Origin: Isosphaera sp.
GTDB lineage: Bacteria > Planctomycetota > Planctomycetia > Gemmatales > Gemmataceae
NCBI GenBank assembly: GCA_013822345.1
Contig: PNKH01000070.1
Span: 1-43,018, forward strand
Length of the DNA: 43,018 nucleotides
Direction: 5' to 3'
Part shown: in pieces, positions 30,533-39,069 of the stretch
Numbering within the stretch: the first letter of the stretch is position 1
Layout: every line of letters begins with the position of its first letter
Program-made: the position numbers and the translations under genes
Notes under the pieces: model-generated
Databases searched by the model: none
What the model saw: the letters and a program-made list of their open reading frames with translations, nothing else
Told to the model about the DNA's origin: nothing

Positions 30533-32209
30533 ATGCCTGCTTTGAAAACCACTCTCCCCTGCGTCGTGCATCTCGGTTTCGCGGGTAACCGACGGCTCTT
30601 CGCCTCGGAAGCCGAAGAGGCCAGGTTCAAGTCCGAGCTCGAGTGCGAGTTCGCCATCCGGCTCAAGAAGCTGGAGGGCGAGTTGAGGCTCGGCGGCGAC
30701 CGCTTCCTCTGTGGCATCTCCCAGATCGCCGTCGGGGCGGACACGCTGTTCAGTAAGGCGTGCGAGAAGAATGAGTACCCGCACCGCGTCTTCCTTCCCC
30801 AGCACGTCAACGAGTTTCTGGCGGCGACCGGGTCCGATGGACAACCGGACTTTACCCCCGAGCAGGCCGAGGAGGCGCGGACGCTGCTCGCGGGCGACCA
30901 CGTGATCCAGGTCCGCATGGTCGCTCATTCGGCGGATCGCGGCGTCCGGTTCCAGGAAACCAACTTCGAGATCGCCCGCCTGAGCGACGTGGTTGTCTGC
31001 TTGCTCCGCGCCGACGCCGAGGGGGGAAAGCCCGGGGGGGCGTACGAGCTACTCGACCAGGCGAAGACGCAAGGCATCCCTGCCCTCGAGCTTCATGTCC
31101 GGGTGGCGGGGGACAAGCTGGAAATGACTGAGCATTGGCACAACAACACCGAGGACCGCCTCGGGAAACTACCCCGAGTTCCCGAGGTGCTCGCCGGCAT
31201 CCGGGTCGAACGCGAGGCCGAGCAGCGGCTGCCCACCGGGGGGCAATACCTCGACGCCCTGAAGGGGTTCGGGAGCGACAACGCCCGGGGGTGGAAGCGG
31301 TGGTTCCGGTTCGCGGCGTTCGTCATCGTCTCCGCCCACGTCCTCGCCACGGTGCTCGCGACGGCGGCGCTGGTCGGGCACCGGCACGGCACCGACGCGG
31401 AGGGCTGGCTGGTCGGGCTGCTGGGCCTCGAGTTCGTCCTCCTCGGCGTCGGGTTCGTGGTCCATCACCGCCTGCGGAAGTCGGAGGCTGCCCGGGTGTG
31501 GGCGGTCGCCCGGCTGCTGGCCGAGGTGGCTCGTTCGGTCAAGTCCCTCGGCAACCGGCACCTGCAACTAGAGTACCTCTTCCACCTTCCCATGCCCGCC
31601 CGGTTCCGCCCGGTGTTCCGGACGCTGAGTACCCTGCGCCTCCGCTCGACGCGGCCGCCGGGAACCGAGCGGACGACGGCCGGCGCCGACCACGACGCCT
31701 GGAAGGCGGCCCGCGACCACTACCTTAACGACCGGGTGCGGAAGCAGATCAGGTACTACACCGACCAGCTTAAAGGAACGGGCCGGCGGCGGTGGGGGGT
31801 GAAGCAGTGGCTCGGGGTCGCCAAGTGGGCGTTCCTCGCCTGCGCCAGCGCGGCGATCCTCGCGACGGCCACCAAGCTCGCGGGTCTGGCCGGCCTCTGG
31901 CCGTCTGTCTTGGGGCCGACGGGCGAGCACTCCCACGAGCGGGAGTTGGCCCTGGGCATTCTCGGAGGTCTGGCCATCGTCCTCCCGGTGCTCGCCGTCG
32001 GTGCGCTCTCCCTGGCCGGGGCGATGGACTGTTACGCCCGCGTCCACACATACTCCGAGATGCTCCCGTTCCTGGAGCAGCAGGTGACTCTACTAACGGC
32101 CGCGAAATCCCCCCACGAGTTCGAAAGGCTCGCGTTCCTGACCGAGTCGCAGCTGCTCGGGGAGGTCGTGAACTGGTTCTACCGGCGCTCGTTCACCGAG
32201 GTCACGTAA
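30533..32209 (+). CDS. SLOG-SLATT-like membrane effector protein
   Basis: The 558-residue protein's N-terminal domain (about 8-190) has the SLOG/TIR-like Rossmann layout. HLGFAGNRRL resembles 'GhR', then GISQIAVGADTLFSKACEKN matches 'vsGgA.GaD.l..~~a~~', with RVFLPQHVNEFL, ARLSDVVVCLL and ELLDQAKTQGIPALEL. Four membrane segments follow in two hairpins (about 258-282, 292-312, 430-455, 475-498). The C-terminus, VHTYSEMLPFLEQQ to ESQLLGEVVNWFYRR, matches the 'E..l..E...W' end of SLATT (DUF4231-type) domains. Family knowledge: SLOG domains are predicted nucleotide sensors and SLATT domains predicted pore-forming effectors. It probably forms an operon with the B3/B4 gene 59 nt downstream. Confidence 0.7.
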   Translation: MPALKTTLPCVVHLGFAGNRRLFASEAEEARFKSELECEFAIRLKKLEGELRLGGDRFLCGISQIAVGADTLFSKACEKNEYPHRVFLPQHVNEFLAATGSDGQPDFTPEQAEEARTLLAGDHVIQVRMVAHSADRGVRFQETNFEIARLSDVVVCLLRADAEGGKPGGAYELLDQAKTQGIPALELHVRVAGDKLEMTEHWHNNTEDRLGKLPRVPEVLAGIRVEREAEQRLPTGGQYLDALKGFGSDNARGWKRWFRFAAFVIVSAHVLATVLATAALVGHRHGTDAEGWLVGLLGLEFVLLGVGFVVHHRLRKSEAARVWAVARLLAEVARSVKSLGNRHLQLEYLFHLPMPARFRPVFRTLSTLRLRSTRPPGTERTTAGADHDAWKAARDHYLNDRVRKQIRYYTDQLKGTGRRRWGVKQWLGVAKWAFLACASAAILATATKLAGLAGLWPSVLGPTGEHSHERELALGILGGLAIVLPVLAVGALSLAGAMDCYARVHTYSEMLPFLEQQVTLLTAAKSPHEFERLAFLTESQLLGEVVNWFYRRSFTEVT

Positions 32210-32268
32210 CGTCGGGCGGCTGACGGCTGCCCACGCAACCCCTGTCCCGAACCCGGGTGGAGGCCCCT

Positions 32269-32952
32269 GTGATCCCGATCCTGTTGTCCGACCGCCTGCG
32301 GGAGGCGTGCCCCGGGTTCGTCGTGGCCGCCTGCCAGGTGACGGGCGTGGCCAACGACCGCCCGAGCCCGGCCGCGGCCGCGGTCCTCGCCGCCGTGCCG
32401 GAGGCGGTCCGCGCCGGCGGGCCGGCGCTCCTGGCCCGGACGGAGCCTATGGCCCGGTTCTACAAGCGGTTGAAGGCCGACAACCGCTACCACATCCAGT
32501 CGCTGATGAAGTCGGTGGCCAACGGCCGCCGGCAACCGTCCATCAGCCCGGTGGTCGACCTCTTCTTCGCGGTCGAGCTAGAGTGCGGGGTGCTGATGAG
32601 CCTGCACGACGCCGGGCGCGTCCGCGGGGAAGTGGTCATCGAGCCGAACGCGGACGGCCGGTCCATGCGGCCGGCGAACGGCGGCCCGGAGGCCCCGGTG
32701 AAGCGGGAAGACATCGTCATCCGCGACGGGGACGTTGTGATGGCGGCGGTGACCGCCGGCCTCGGGTTCGACCACCGGGTGACGCCGGAGAGCACAGCCG
32801 TACTCGCCCTGGCGTACGGGTGCCCGGAGGAGGCGGAGACCGACATCGTTCGGGCGGCAGAGCTGTTCGCCGAGCGGATCACCCAGGCGTGCGGCGGGAC
32901 CGCCGAGGGGCCGCTGGTGCTCCGGACCGCGCCGGCCACCGGGGCCGGTTAA
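32269..32952 (+). CDS. Stand-alone B3/B4 tRNA-synthetase-type domain protein
   Basis: The 227-residue protein is read from the GTG at 32269, which has a GGAGG site 5 nt upstream. CPGFVVAACQVTGVANDRPS, then MARFYKRLKADNRYHIQSLM and VANGRRQPSISPVVDLFFAV, match the B3/4 domain found in the beta chain of phenylalanyl-tRNA synthetase and in stand-alone proteins. The rest (GEVVIEPNADGRSMRP, DIVIRDGDVVMAAV, TAVLALAYGCPEEAETDIV) is the continuation of this family. B3/4 domains edit or bind tRNA-linked amino acids. It follows the SLOG gene and converges with the NACHT gene with a 4-nt overlap. Whether it belongs to the cargo system is inference. Confidence 0.75.
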   Translation: MIPILLSDRLREACPGFVVAACQVTGVANDRPSPAAAAVLAAVPEAVRAGGPALLARTEPMARFYKRLKADNRYHIQSLMKSVANGRRQPSISPVVDLFFAVELECGVLMSLHDAGRVRGEVVIEPNADGRSMRPANGGPEAPVKREDIVIRDGDVVMAAVTAGLGFDHRVTPESTAVLALAYGCPEEAETDIVRAAELFAERITQACGGTAEGPLVLRTAPATGAG

Positions 32953-35048
32953 AAGGCGTCGCGGACGTCGAAGATCTCGCGGATGTCGCGGAGGACGCGG
33001 CTCAGCCGGCCGTGGGACTTTGGTTCCCACTCGGCGTCGAACCACTCCCGGGGTGGGTGCTCCTTGAGCCACCCGGGCACCCATCTCAGTCGCAGCCACG
33101 CGGCTGCAAAGAGGATCCGCTCGATAAGGTGCTGCCACTGCCACGCCTCGCCGGTCTTCGGGGTACACCGCTGGGCCAGTGCCCGGTCCAGGGACACCCG
33201 GAGGTGGTTGTCGAACAACCATCGGTCGTCTACCCAGATGCCGGACAGCCACCGCGGCTTGAGGTAGGTGGCGACAGCGTGGTAGCAGTACACCAGGTAG
33301 AGTGGGTGAAACGTCCCGTGGTCCTGGCCCAAGAACCAGCGGACCTGCTCGGCGATGTCATCCGTCTGGGCAAGTGAGGGGTCACGGCCGCTGCTACTCT
33401 CGTCCTGGGGGTCAGGGGCGGTCATCCCGTCCACCAGGCATTCCTGGCAACGCTCCAACTGCGGCCTGAGCGCCACGAAGGCTGCCCGCCCCATCGGCCA
33501 CCCGGCCGGTTCCTCGAACCCGCACGACTTCTTGGTAAGCTGGTGGAAGCTGGCCTGATTGGCCCGCTTCAAGGTCTCGCTGGTCTCGACCAGGCGACGC
33601 AGGAACTTCCGCATGTCCGAGTTGAGGACGTACTGGTTGAACGCCTCGGAGTCGTCCGCCCGCTCGCCCCGGTCGACCAATTCCTCCATCTCGTCCACCA
33701 CCCCGCGGGCGACGAAGTACTCGAAGAAGACACGGTGGGCGAACCGCACGGTGTCCAGATCGTGGACCAGGAACGAGCACTTGTGGACCAGCATCTGGAC
33801 CGAGTCGACGTGGGCCGATTCGGTGTCCGCCGCCCCGACCACCTCGGCGATTGCGTCCCGATCCAGGGCCGACTCCCCGCGGCTGTAGAGCGACATACAG
33901 GCTCGGGCAAGCTTCCGGAAGTCCCACAGCCGGCCAGTCGCCTTGGCCAGGTGGGCGGCCTGGTTCAACAGGGTTTGCCGCTGGTGGGCGTCGCGGTCGA
34001 TCGACTCGATGTACGCGCCGATCAGGTCGGCCGGGTGGCCGGCCGGACTGCTCAAGCTAGCCAGGGCCTCAGGATGGTCCCGGATCAGGTCGGCGAACAC
34101 CCGCAGCAGGAGAGGGCGGTGGAGGGAGGAGAACAGCACGAAGTGGAGTTTCACTTCTTCGAACACCTCCTCGCCCCGCTGCCGGCCCAGGCTCAGCCGC
34201 AGGTAGTCCTTGATCTGCTCGTCGGTGAAGTAGTCCACCTCGATCAGGGCCACCGGCAGCGGCCCGTGGCCTTCGGGCGGGTTGAGCCGGTCGAGCACCA
34301 GGTAGCAGTGCTCGTCGGGCGCGCGATCAATCAGGCGGTGGGAGTGTTGCTCGACCGCGTGGAAGTACTCCTCCCGCATGGTGACCAGCACCCGGCACGG
34401 CCCTGGCTTGCCCTTCTCGAACAGGAAGGCCCGCAGGCCGGCGAAGAAGCTGGCGTGTTCGACCGGGTCATCGATCACCTCGTCGAGCGCGTCGAGGAGC
34501 AGGAACGCTCGACCGTCCCGGACCGCGTCGGCGACCGCGCAGACCGTCTTCTTGTCACCGAACAGCGGGCCGAGGACCAGTTGGGCGAACCCGGCCGGTG
34601 TGCGCTTCTCGTTCTCGCTCAGCCGCTTGGCCGCCGACCGGCAGAGGGCCAGGTTGATCGGCACCGGGGTCGGCCGGGAGGTCTCGCCGGCCGGGAACTT
34701 GCGGAGGAAGTCACAGATCCGCAGCACGAACTCGCTCTTGCCGGTCCCGAACGAGCCGATCAACAGCGCGATGAACGGCGTGCGGAAGCGGATCTGCTCC
34801 TCGTAGTGGTTGGCCGTAAACTCGCTCTGGAGGGCGGTCAGCAGGATGAAGGGGTCGAGTTGCTTGGCCGCGCGATTGAACCGGCTACCGGCGCAGTCCG
34901 GCCCGGACGCGGTCAACAGGTGCGAGGGACGATGAACGTACCGCCGGGCGTCGTCATCCTGATCCTTCCGACTGTGCCGGAGGAACTCCTCGTACGCCCG
35001 GGCGGCGAATGCCTCGATCCCGTTAGCCCGTGCCTTCGCCTTGCCCAT
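32949..35048 (-). CDS. NACHT-type STAND NTPase
   Basis: The 699-residue protein has an N-terminal helical region (1-60) and a NACHT NTPase. Walker A is LLIGSFGTGKSEF at about 95-107 (K104, S105). Walker B is AFLLLDALDEV with D186, D189 and E190, where the double acidic DxxDE is typical of NACHT. Sensor 1 is RVLVTMREEYF. A long helical C-terminus (about 350-690) looks like winged-helix plus target-sensing helices (VRFAHRVFFEYFVARGVVDE is the 'F.H..f.EyfaA' motif of this class). The start at 35048 replaces a longer open frame upstream that has no family support. It follows the phosphoesterase-like gene by 59 nt and is the last gene of the leftward operon. NACHT proteins in bacteria are antiphage sensors. 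No effector domain is recognisable, so it may act through a partner. Confidence 0.85.
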   Translation of the reverse strand: MGKAKARANGIEAFAARAYEEFLRHSRKDQDDDARRYVHRPSHLLTASGPDCAGSRFNRAAKQLDPFILLTALQSEFTANHYEEQIRFRTPFIALLIGSFGTGKSEFVLRICDFLRKFPAGETSRPTPVPINLALCRSAAKRLSENEKRTPAGFAQLVLGPLFGDKKTVCAVADAVRDGRAFLLLDALDEVIDDPVEHASFFAGLRAFLFEKGKPGPCRVLVTMREEYFHAVEQHSHRLIDRAPDEHCYLVLDRLNPPEGHGPLPVALIEVDYFTDEQIKDYLRLSLGRQRGEEVFEEVKLHFVLFSSLHRPLLLRVFADLIRDHPEALASLSSPAGHPADLIGAYIESIDRDAHQRQTLLNQAAHLAKATGRLWDFRKLARACMSLYSRGESALDRDAIAEVVGAADTESAHVDSVQMLVHKCSFLVHDLDTVRFAHRVFFEYFVARGVVDEMEELVDRGERADDSEAFNQYVLNSDMRKFLRRLVETSETLKRANQASFHQLTKKSCGFEEPAGWPMGRAAFVALRPQLERCQECLVDGMTAPDPQDESSSGRDPSLAQTDDIAEQVRWFLGQDHGTFHPLYLVYCYHAVATYLKPRWLSGIWVDDRWLFDNHLRVSLDRALAQRCTPKTGEAWQWQHLIERILFAAAWLRLRWVPGWLKEHPPREWFDAEWEPKSHGRLSRVLRDIREIFDVRDAF

Positions 35049-35107
35049 GGCTGTGCCCCGCGGGCGACCCGCTCCGGGAGGGGATACCACTCGCCGTGGC
35101 CATGCTT

Positions 35108-37747
35108 TCACCGGTCCACGTCCGGCCTCAACCGTTCGATTATCGACTGTGCGACCTGGGGGACTCGAGTCTCCTCCGGTCCCGCTTGAAGGCGAACCCG
35201 GCCGTGGGAATACACCTGAAGCAAGCTCGGACCAGTTCCGACCTGGATGTGACTGAATGATGCCACACCGGCGGCCACCGACGGCTCCCAGACCCTCCAC
35301 CACTCGCGGACCTCGTCCTGACAGCCGTGAGCATGATGCTGAAACTGTTTCAGATTATCGAACAGTACCATCAGGTTATTCCGCAGGCCCAGCTCATTCT
35401 GCCAGATTTGATGGACGTGGTCGGTACTCCCGGACTGCTCGTTGACGTACGTCCACAGGTCGAGGAACCCCTCGGCCTGATGGGTAGAGTTCCCCCACGC
35501 GTCCTGCAGTTGCGGCAGGAGCAGGTTCAACCACCGATCGTGCCCGGCCGACTTACTGAACGACACGAACACGGGAAAGCGTTGGCGGGCGTGGACGAAC
35601 GGGGCCAGCATGACCACCCGGTAACGGCAGGACGCATCTCCGAGCGGGCGGATGATGTCGAAGTCCATCAGGCGTTGCAGCAGGTCGCCCAGCTCCCCGG
35701 CGGCCATGTAGGACGGAAGGATCGGCCGGAGTTCGTCGGGGTGGAACTCGACCCGCGGCCAGTCGGCCCCGCTGACCGGGTTGGGGCCGAGGAGCCGGTT
35801 CAGTCGCCGCCGGACGAACGCCATAAAGTACGTCATCGCCCCCGGCCGCCGCCAGCGGTAGACCTCCGCCGGATCGTCCGGCGGGGTGACGGGTGGCGTC
35901 AGTGCCTCTAGGATACCGCGGAACTCGTGCCACTCGTCCCGGAGTGCCTCGGTCGGGTGGTGGAGCATGGCCTGCGCCACGCCGGTGATCGGGCGGGAGC
36001 CGGGGCTTTCCGCGAGCGCCCGCTGGGCTTGACGGATGAACCCGGTCGCCAGCCCGATGTAGCCACCCGCGACGGCCCCGAGCGACGGCCAGTCGATCGG
36101 GGCGGTGGCCAGGAATTGAGCCAGGTCGGCCGGGGGTGGCACGGCGTCCCCGGCCAACGGCTGGTAAGGCACCATGTTGATCGGGCAGATCCTCACCCCC
36201 TCCGGAAGCGGCAGCGGAGCGGCCCGGCCCGGACTGGCCCGGCGGAGGTACAGAAACACCCGGGGGGGGCGTCCGGGGTCATTCGGGTCGGTGTCGATGA
36301 ACTCGGCGATATCCTGCCGCAATTGCTCCGTCCACTGCCGGCTGCGGGGCAGGTCCTCCTCCGGCCCTTCGTCCCACATGACTAGCAACACCACGTCCGC
36401 CGGGGCGTTGTTGGCTACGAACCGGCGATCCGCCTCCCGCAGCTCACGTCGCGCCCGTGCGAGGCCGGGGAGTTGGTCCAACTCCGGGTTGACGACGCGG
36501 CCCTCGCCCAGAAGGTCCCGTTCCCGTTCAACCCCTGTCAAGGCGGTGTTGAGTTCGACGGCGGTGTACGCCACGAACACCCGCCAGTCGCCCAACAGCT
36601 GATGGACCGTGCCCCGCGCGGCCAGTTGCCGGAGTGCGTGCCGGATGCCGGTCCCCGGCAGGCACTCCATCCGCAGAATCCGGCACCCATGGTCGATGTG
36701 CCGGCGGAACTCCGCGTACAGGTCGGTGTGGGTGATGACTGTGTCGGGCGTGGTGGTCGGCGGGCCGCAGTGCCGCTCCGGCGGGAACCGCGTGTCCCAA
36801 TCCCCATCCGTCAGCTGATCGTGCTGCCACTGCCCGTTCCGCTCATACCGGCTGATCCGCAGGTACACCTGGCGCGGCCGGTCGGCCGACGGGGGCGGCC
36901 AGAACTCCACCAAGTTCGCCCGGTCCGGCCAGTCGCTCTGCATCGTCCCGCACACCGGCCCCGTGGACAGCGCGGTGTGCGGGAACACGAACGGCTCGGC
37001 CGGCAGGCACACCACCGGCGACTGGCCGAACAGGTGGAGGTCGGGGGCCAGCCGCTGGACCTGCTCCCCGATCTCGTTCCGGGCCATCCGGCCGCGGCCG
37101 AACGGGCAGAACAGCGGGGAGGCCGCGCTGATCAGCAGCGACGGGGTGTACCGCGAGTACTCCGCCCGCACCAGCCGGTCGCACGCCTCCATCAGGGCGT
37201 CCCGGAAACGGTCGGCTCGGTCCTGGCGGCCCGCCGGGTCGTTCGGGTCGACCGACCACCACGCCGGGATGCCCACCGCCGTGAGGTCCCGTAGGTCCCG
37301 CACCCACGCCCGGGGGTTGGCCGGGTCGTCCCCCCACTCCGCCGACCGGTCGTCCGTCACTCCCATCACATCCTGGTACAGGTCCCGGTAGAACGCCCGG
37401 AACGCGGTCCAATCGTTGTCCAAAATGTCGATCCGGCCGGGCACGACGAGCAACCGGTTGGCCCGGTCGGGTGCGTCCTCGGACCGTCGGTTGGGCAGGT
37501 ATTTGGCAACCAGGTGTCGAATCACCTCGCGGGCGGCGGCGAAGGCGGCCGCCGACCTGTCGCTCGTTACATTGCCGCACACCGCGATGTAATCCAGCGG
37601 GCCGGGGATCCGACCCTTCAACCTGCTCACCGCGTCGGCGGCTAGTCTCTTGGTGTGCGCGGCCCCCACCCCCAGGTCGCTGATCTGGAGGATACGAATG
37701 GTTCGCCGGGGGGCGGGGCGGGGGCCCGGGTCACGGAGTTGGCTCAT
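35108..37747 (-). CDS. Degenerate metallophosphoesterase/STAND-like protein
   Basis: The 879-residue protein starts TIRILQISDLGVGAAHTKRL, LDYIAVCGNVTSDRSAAAFA and LLVVPGRID, then LHLFGQSPVV. The order matches calcineurin-like phosphoesterases (SDxH, GDxxxD, GNHD, GHxH), but metal ligands are replaced: D24-L-G, G58-N59, G104-R-I-D107, G241-Q-S-P. At 356-371 CRILRMECLPGTGIRHAL looks like a STAND P-loop with the lysine lost, and VVLLVMWDEGPEED like a Walker B. The rest (about 500-879) is helical, including YRWRRPGAMTYFMAFVRRRL. It is likely a non-enzymatic sensor or adaptor. The start overlaps the TrpB-like stop (ATGA). Alternative: a divergent active enzyme with unrecognised ligands. Confidence 0.6.
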   Translation of the reverse strand: MSQLRDPGPRPAPRRTIRILQISDLGVGAAHTKRLAADAVSRLKGRIPGPLDYIAVCGNVTSDRSAAAFAAAREVIRHLVAKYLPNRRSEDAPDRANRLLVVPGRIDILDNDWTAFRAFYRDLYQDVMGVTDDRSAEWGDDPANPRAWVRDLRDLTAVGIPAWWSVDPNDPAGRQDRADRFRDALMEACDRLVRAEYSRYTPSLLISAASPLFCPFGRGRMARNEIGEQVQRLAPDLHLFGQSPVVCLPAEPFVFPHTALSTGPVCGTMQSDWPDRANLVEFWPPPSADRPRQVYLRISRYERNGQWQHDQLTDGDWDTRFPPERHCGPPTTTPDTVITHTDLYAEFRRHIDHGCRILRMECLPGTGIRHALRQLAARGTVHQLLGDWRVFVAYTAVELNTALTGVERERDLLGEGRVVNPELDQLPGLARARRELREADRRFVANNAPADVVLLVMWDEGPEEDLPRSRQWTEQLRQDIAEFIDTDPNDPGRPPRVFLYLRRASPGRAAPLPLPEGVRICPINMVPYQPLAGDAVPPPADLAQFLATAPIDWPSLGAVAGGYIGLATGFIRQAQRALAESPGSRPITGVAQAMLHHPTEALRDEWHEFRGILEALTPPVTPPDDPAEVYRWRRPGAMTYFMAFVRRRLNRLLGPNPVSGADWPRVEFHPDELRPILPSYMAAGELGDLLQRLMDFDIIRPLGDASCRYRVVMLAPFVHARQRFPVFVSFSKSAGHDRWLNLLLPQLQDAWGNSTHQAEGFLDLWTYVNEQSGSTDHVHQIWQNELGLRNNLMVLFDNLKQFQHHAHGCQDEVREWWRVWEPSVAAGVASFSHIQVGTGPSLLQVYSHGRVRLQAGPEETRVPQVAQSIIERLRPDVDR

Positions 37748-39069
37748 GAGGAGGACGAGGGGGTAGAAAGGTCGGGGAGGCGGCCGGCGAGGAAGTCGCC
37801 GTACGCCGATAGGTCAAACAGGCCGTGGCCGGAAATGTTCGTGACGATCACCCGCCGGGTACCCTCCTGCCGGCACCGCGCCGCCTCCCGCAAAGTGACG
37901 GCCACCGCGTGGGCACTTTCCGGGGCCGGGACGATGCCCTCCGTCCGGGCGAACTGGGTGGCGGCCGTGAACACCTCCAACTGGGGGACCGGCACCGCCT
38001 CGATCAACCCGGCCGCGTACAGCGCGCTGACCTGGGGGGCCATCCCGTGGTATCGCAATCCTCCGGCGTGGATGGGCGGCGGGACGAAGTCCCGACCCAG
38101 GGTGTACATCTTGAGCAGCGGCGTCAGCCCCGCGCTGTCGGCCGTGTCGTACTCGTACCGCCCGCCGGTCAGCGACGGGCAGGCCGCGGGCTCGGCCGCT
38201 ATCACCCGCGGCCCACCGCCCCACCGCCCTCGCATGAACGGGAGCACGAATCCGCCCCAGTTGCTTCCCCCGCCTACACACCCGACGAGGACATCCGGTT
38301 CATCCCCGGTCAGTTCCATTTGCTTCATCGCCTCAAGCCCAATCACCGACTGGTGGGTCAGAACGACGGGGAGGACCGACCCGAGGCCGAAGGACCACGG
38401 GCCCCCGGACTCGACCGCTTCCTCGACCGCTTCGGCCACGGCCACGCCCAAACTGCCGGGGTGGTCGGGGTCACCCCGCAGCAGCGCCTGACCGACCGCC
38501 GTCTTTCCGCTCGGGCTGGGGTCCACCGTGGCCCCGTAGGCGTCCATCAGCACCCGGCGGTATGGCTTCTGGTTGTAGGACACGCGGACCATGTACACGT
38601 GGCACTCCAGGCCGAACCACCTGCAGGCCAGCGCCAGCGCGCTGCCCCACTGGCCTGCCCCGGTCTCGGTTGTCATCCCCCGGCAACCCTGGTTGCGGGC
38701 ATGGAACGCTTGGACGACGGCCGTGTTCAGCTTGTGCGACCCGGTCGGACTGACCCCCTCGTACTTGAAGTACAGCCGGGCTGGGGTGTCGAGCGCCTGC
38801 TCCAGCCGGTGTGCGCGAAACAGCGGCGTCGGCCGCCACCGCCGGTACAGCCGTCGGATCGGCTCGGGGATGTCGATCCACCGCTGGAGGGCAGCCATCT
38901 CCTCGACCACGCCGCGGGGGAAGATGGTCTCCAAGTCGGCGCGCTTGACCGCCTCGCGGGTTATGGGATCGAGCAGGTGGGGCACCGGGACCGGCAAGTC
39001 GTCCACCGCGTTGTACCAAGCCGAGGGAACATCCGTGTACTGAAGTGTGAAAGGGATCTCATCGCGCAT
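37744..39069 (-). CDS. TrpB2-like PLP-dependent enzyme
   Basis: The 441-residue protein is of tryptophan synthase beta 2 type. The PLP lysine K113 is in SPTGSHKLNTA, the catalytic glutamate E135 in TTETGAGQWGSAL, the phosphate loop GCVGGGSNWGG (266-270), and the C-terminal SGHGLFDLSAY is also typical. The ATG at 39069 gives the family start MRDEIPFTLQYTDVPSAWYN. All catalytic residues look intact. TrpB2 makes tryptophan from indole and serine and is usually not with trpA. Here no trp gene is near. It lies in one operon with the phosphoesterase-like and NACHT genes (ATGA overlap), an unusual setting. Its substrate here may differ. Confidence 0.88.
   Translation of the reverse strand: MRDEIPFTLQYTDVPSAWYNAVDDLPVPVPHLLDPITREAVKRADLETIFPRGVVEEMAALQRWIDIPEPIRRLYRRWRPTPLFRAHRLEQALDTPARLYFKYEGVSPTGSHKLNTAVVQAFHARNQGCRGMTTETGAGQWGSALALACRWFGLECHVYMVRVSYNQKPYRRVLMDAYGATVDPSPSGKTAVGQALLRGDPDHPGSLGVAVAEAVEEAVESGGPWSFGLGSVLPVVLTHQSVIGLEAMKQMELTGDEPDVLVGCVGGGSNWGGFVLPFMRGRWGGGPRVIAAEPAACPSLTGGRYEYDTADSAGLTPLLKMYTLGRDFVPPPIHAGGLRYHGMAPQVSALYAAGLIEAVPVPQLEVFTAATQFARTEGIVPAPESAHAVAVTLREAARCRQEGTRRVIVTNISGHGLFDLSAYGDFLAGRLPDLSTPSSSS

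Noticed and set aside
30533-32209. A TIR-domain NADase
   Set aside because: No TIR catalytic glutamate context is visible; GhR-like and GaD-like segments and the membrane C-terminus fit SLOG-SLATT better.
33543-35189. A long plus-strand open frame opposite the NACHT gene
   Set aside because: Composition is shadow-like, while the minus strand has clear Walker motifs.
37744-39069. Classical tryptophan synthase beta chain of a trp operon
   Set aside because: ETGAGQWG and the N-terminal sequence match the TrpB2 type, and no trpA or other trp gene is near.
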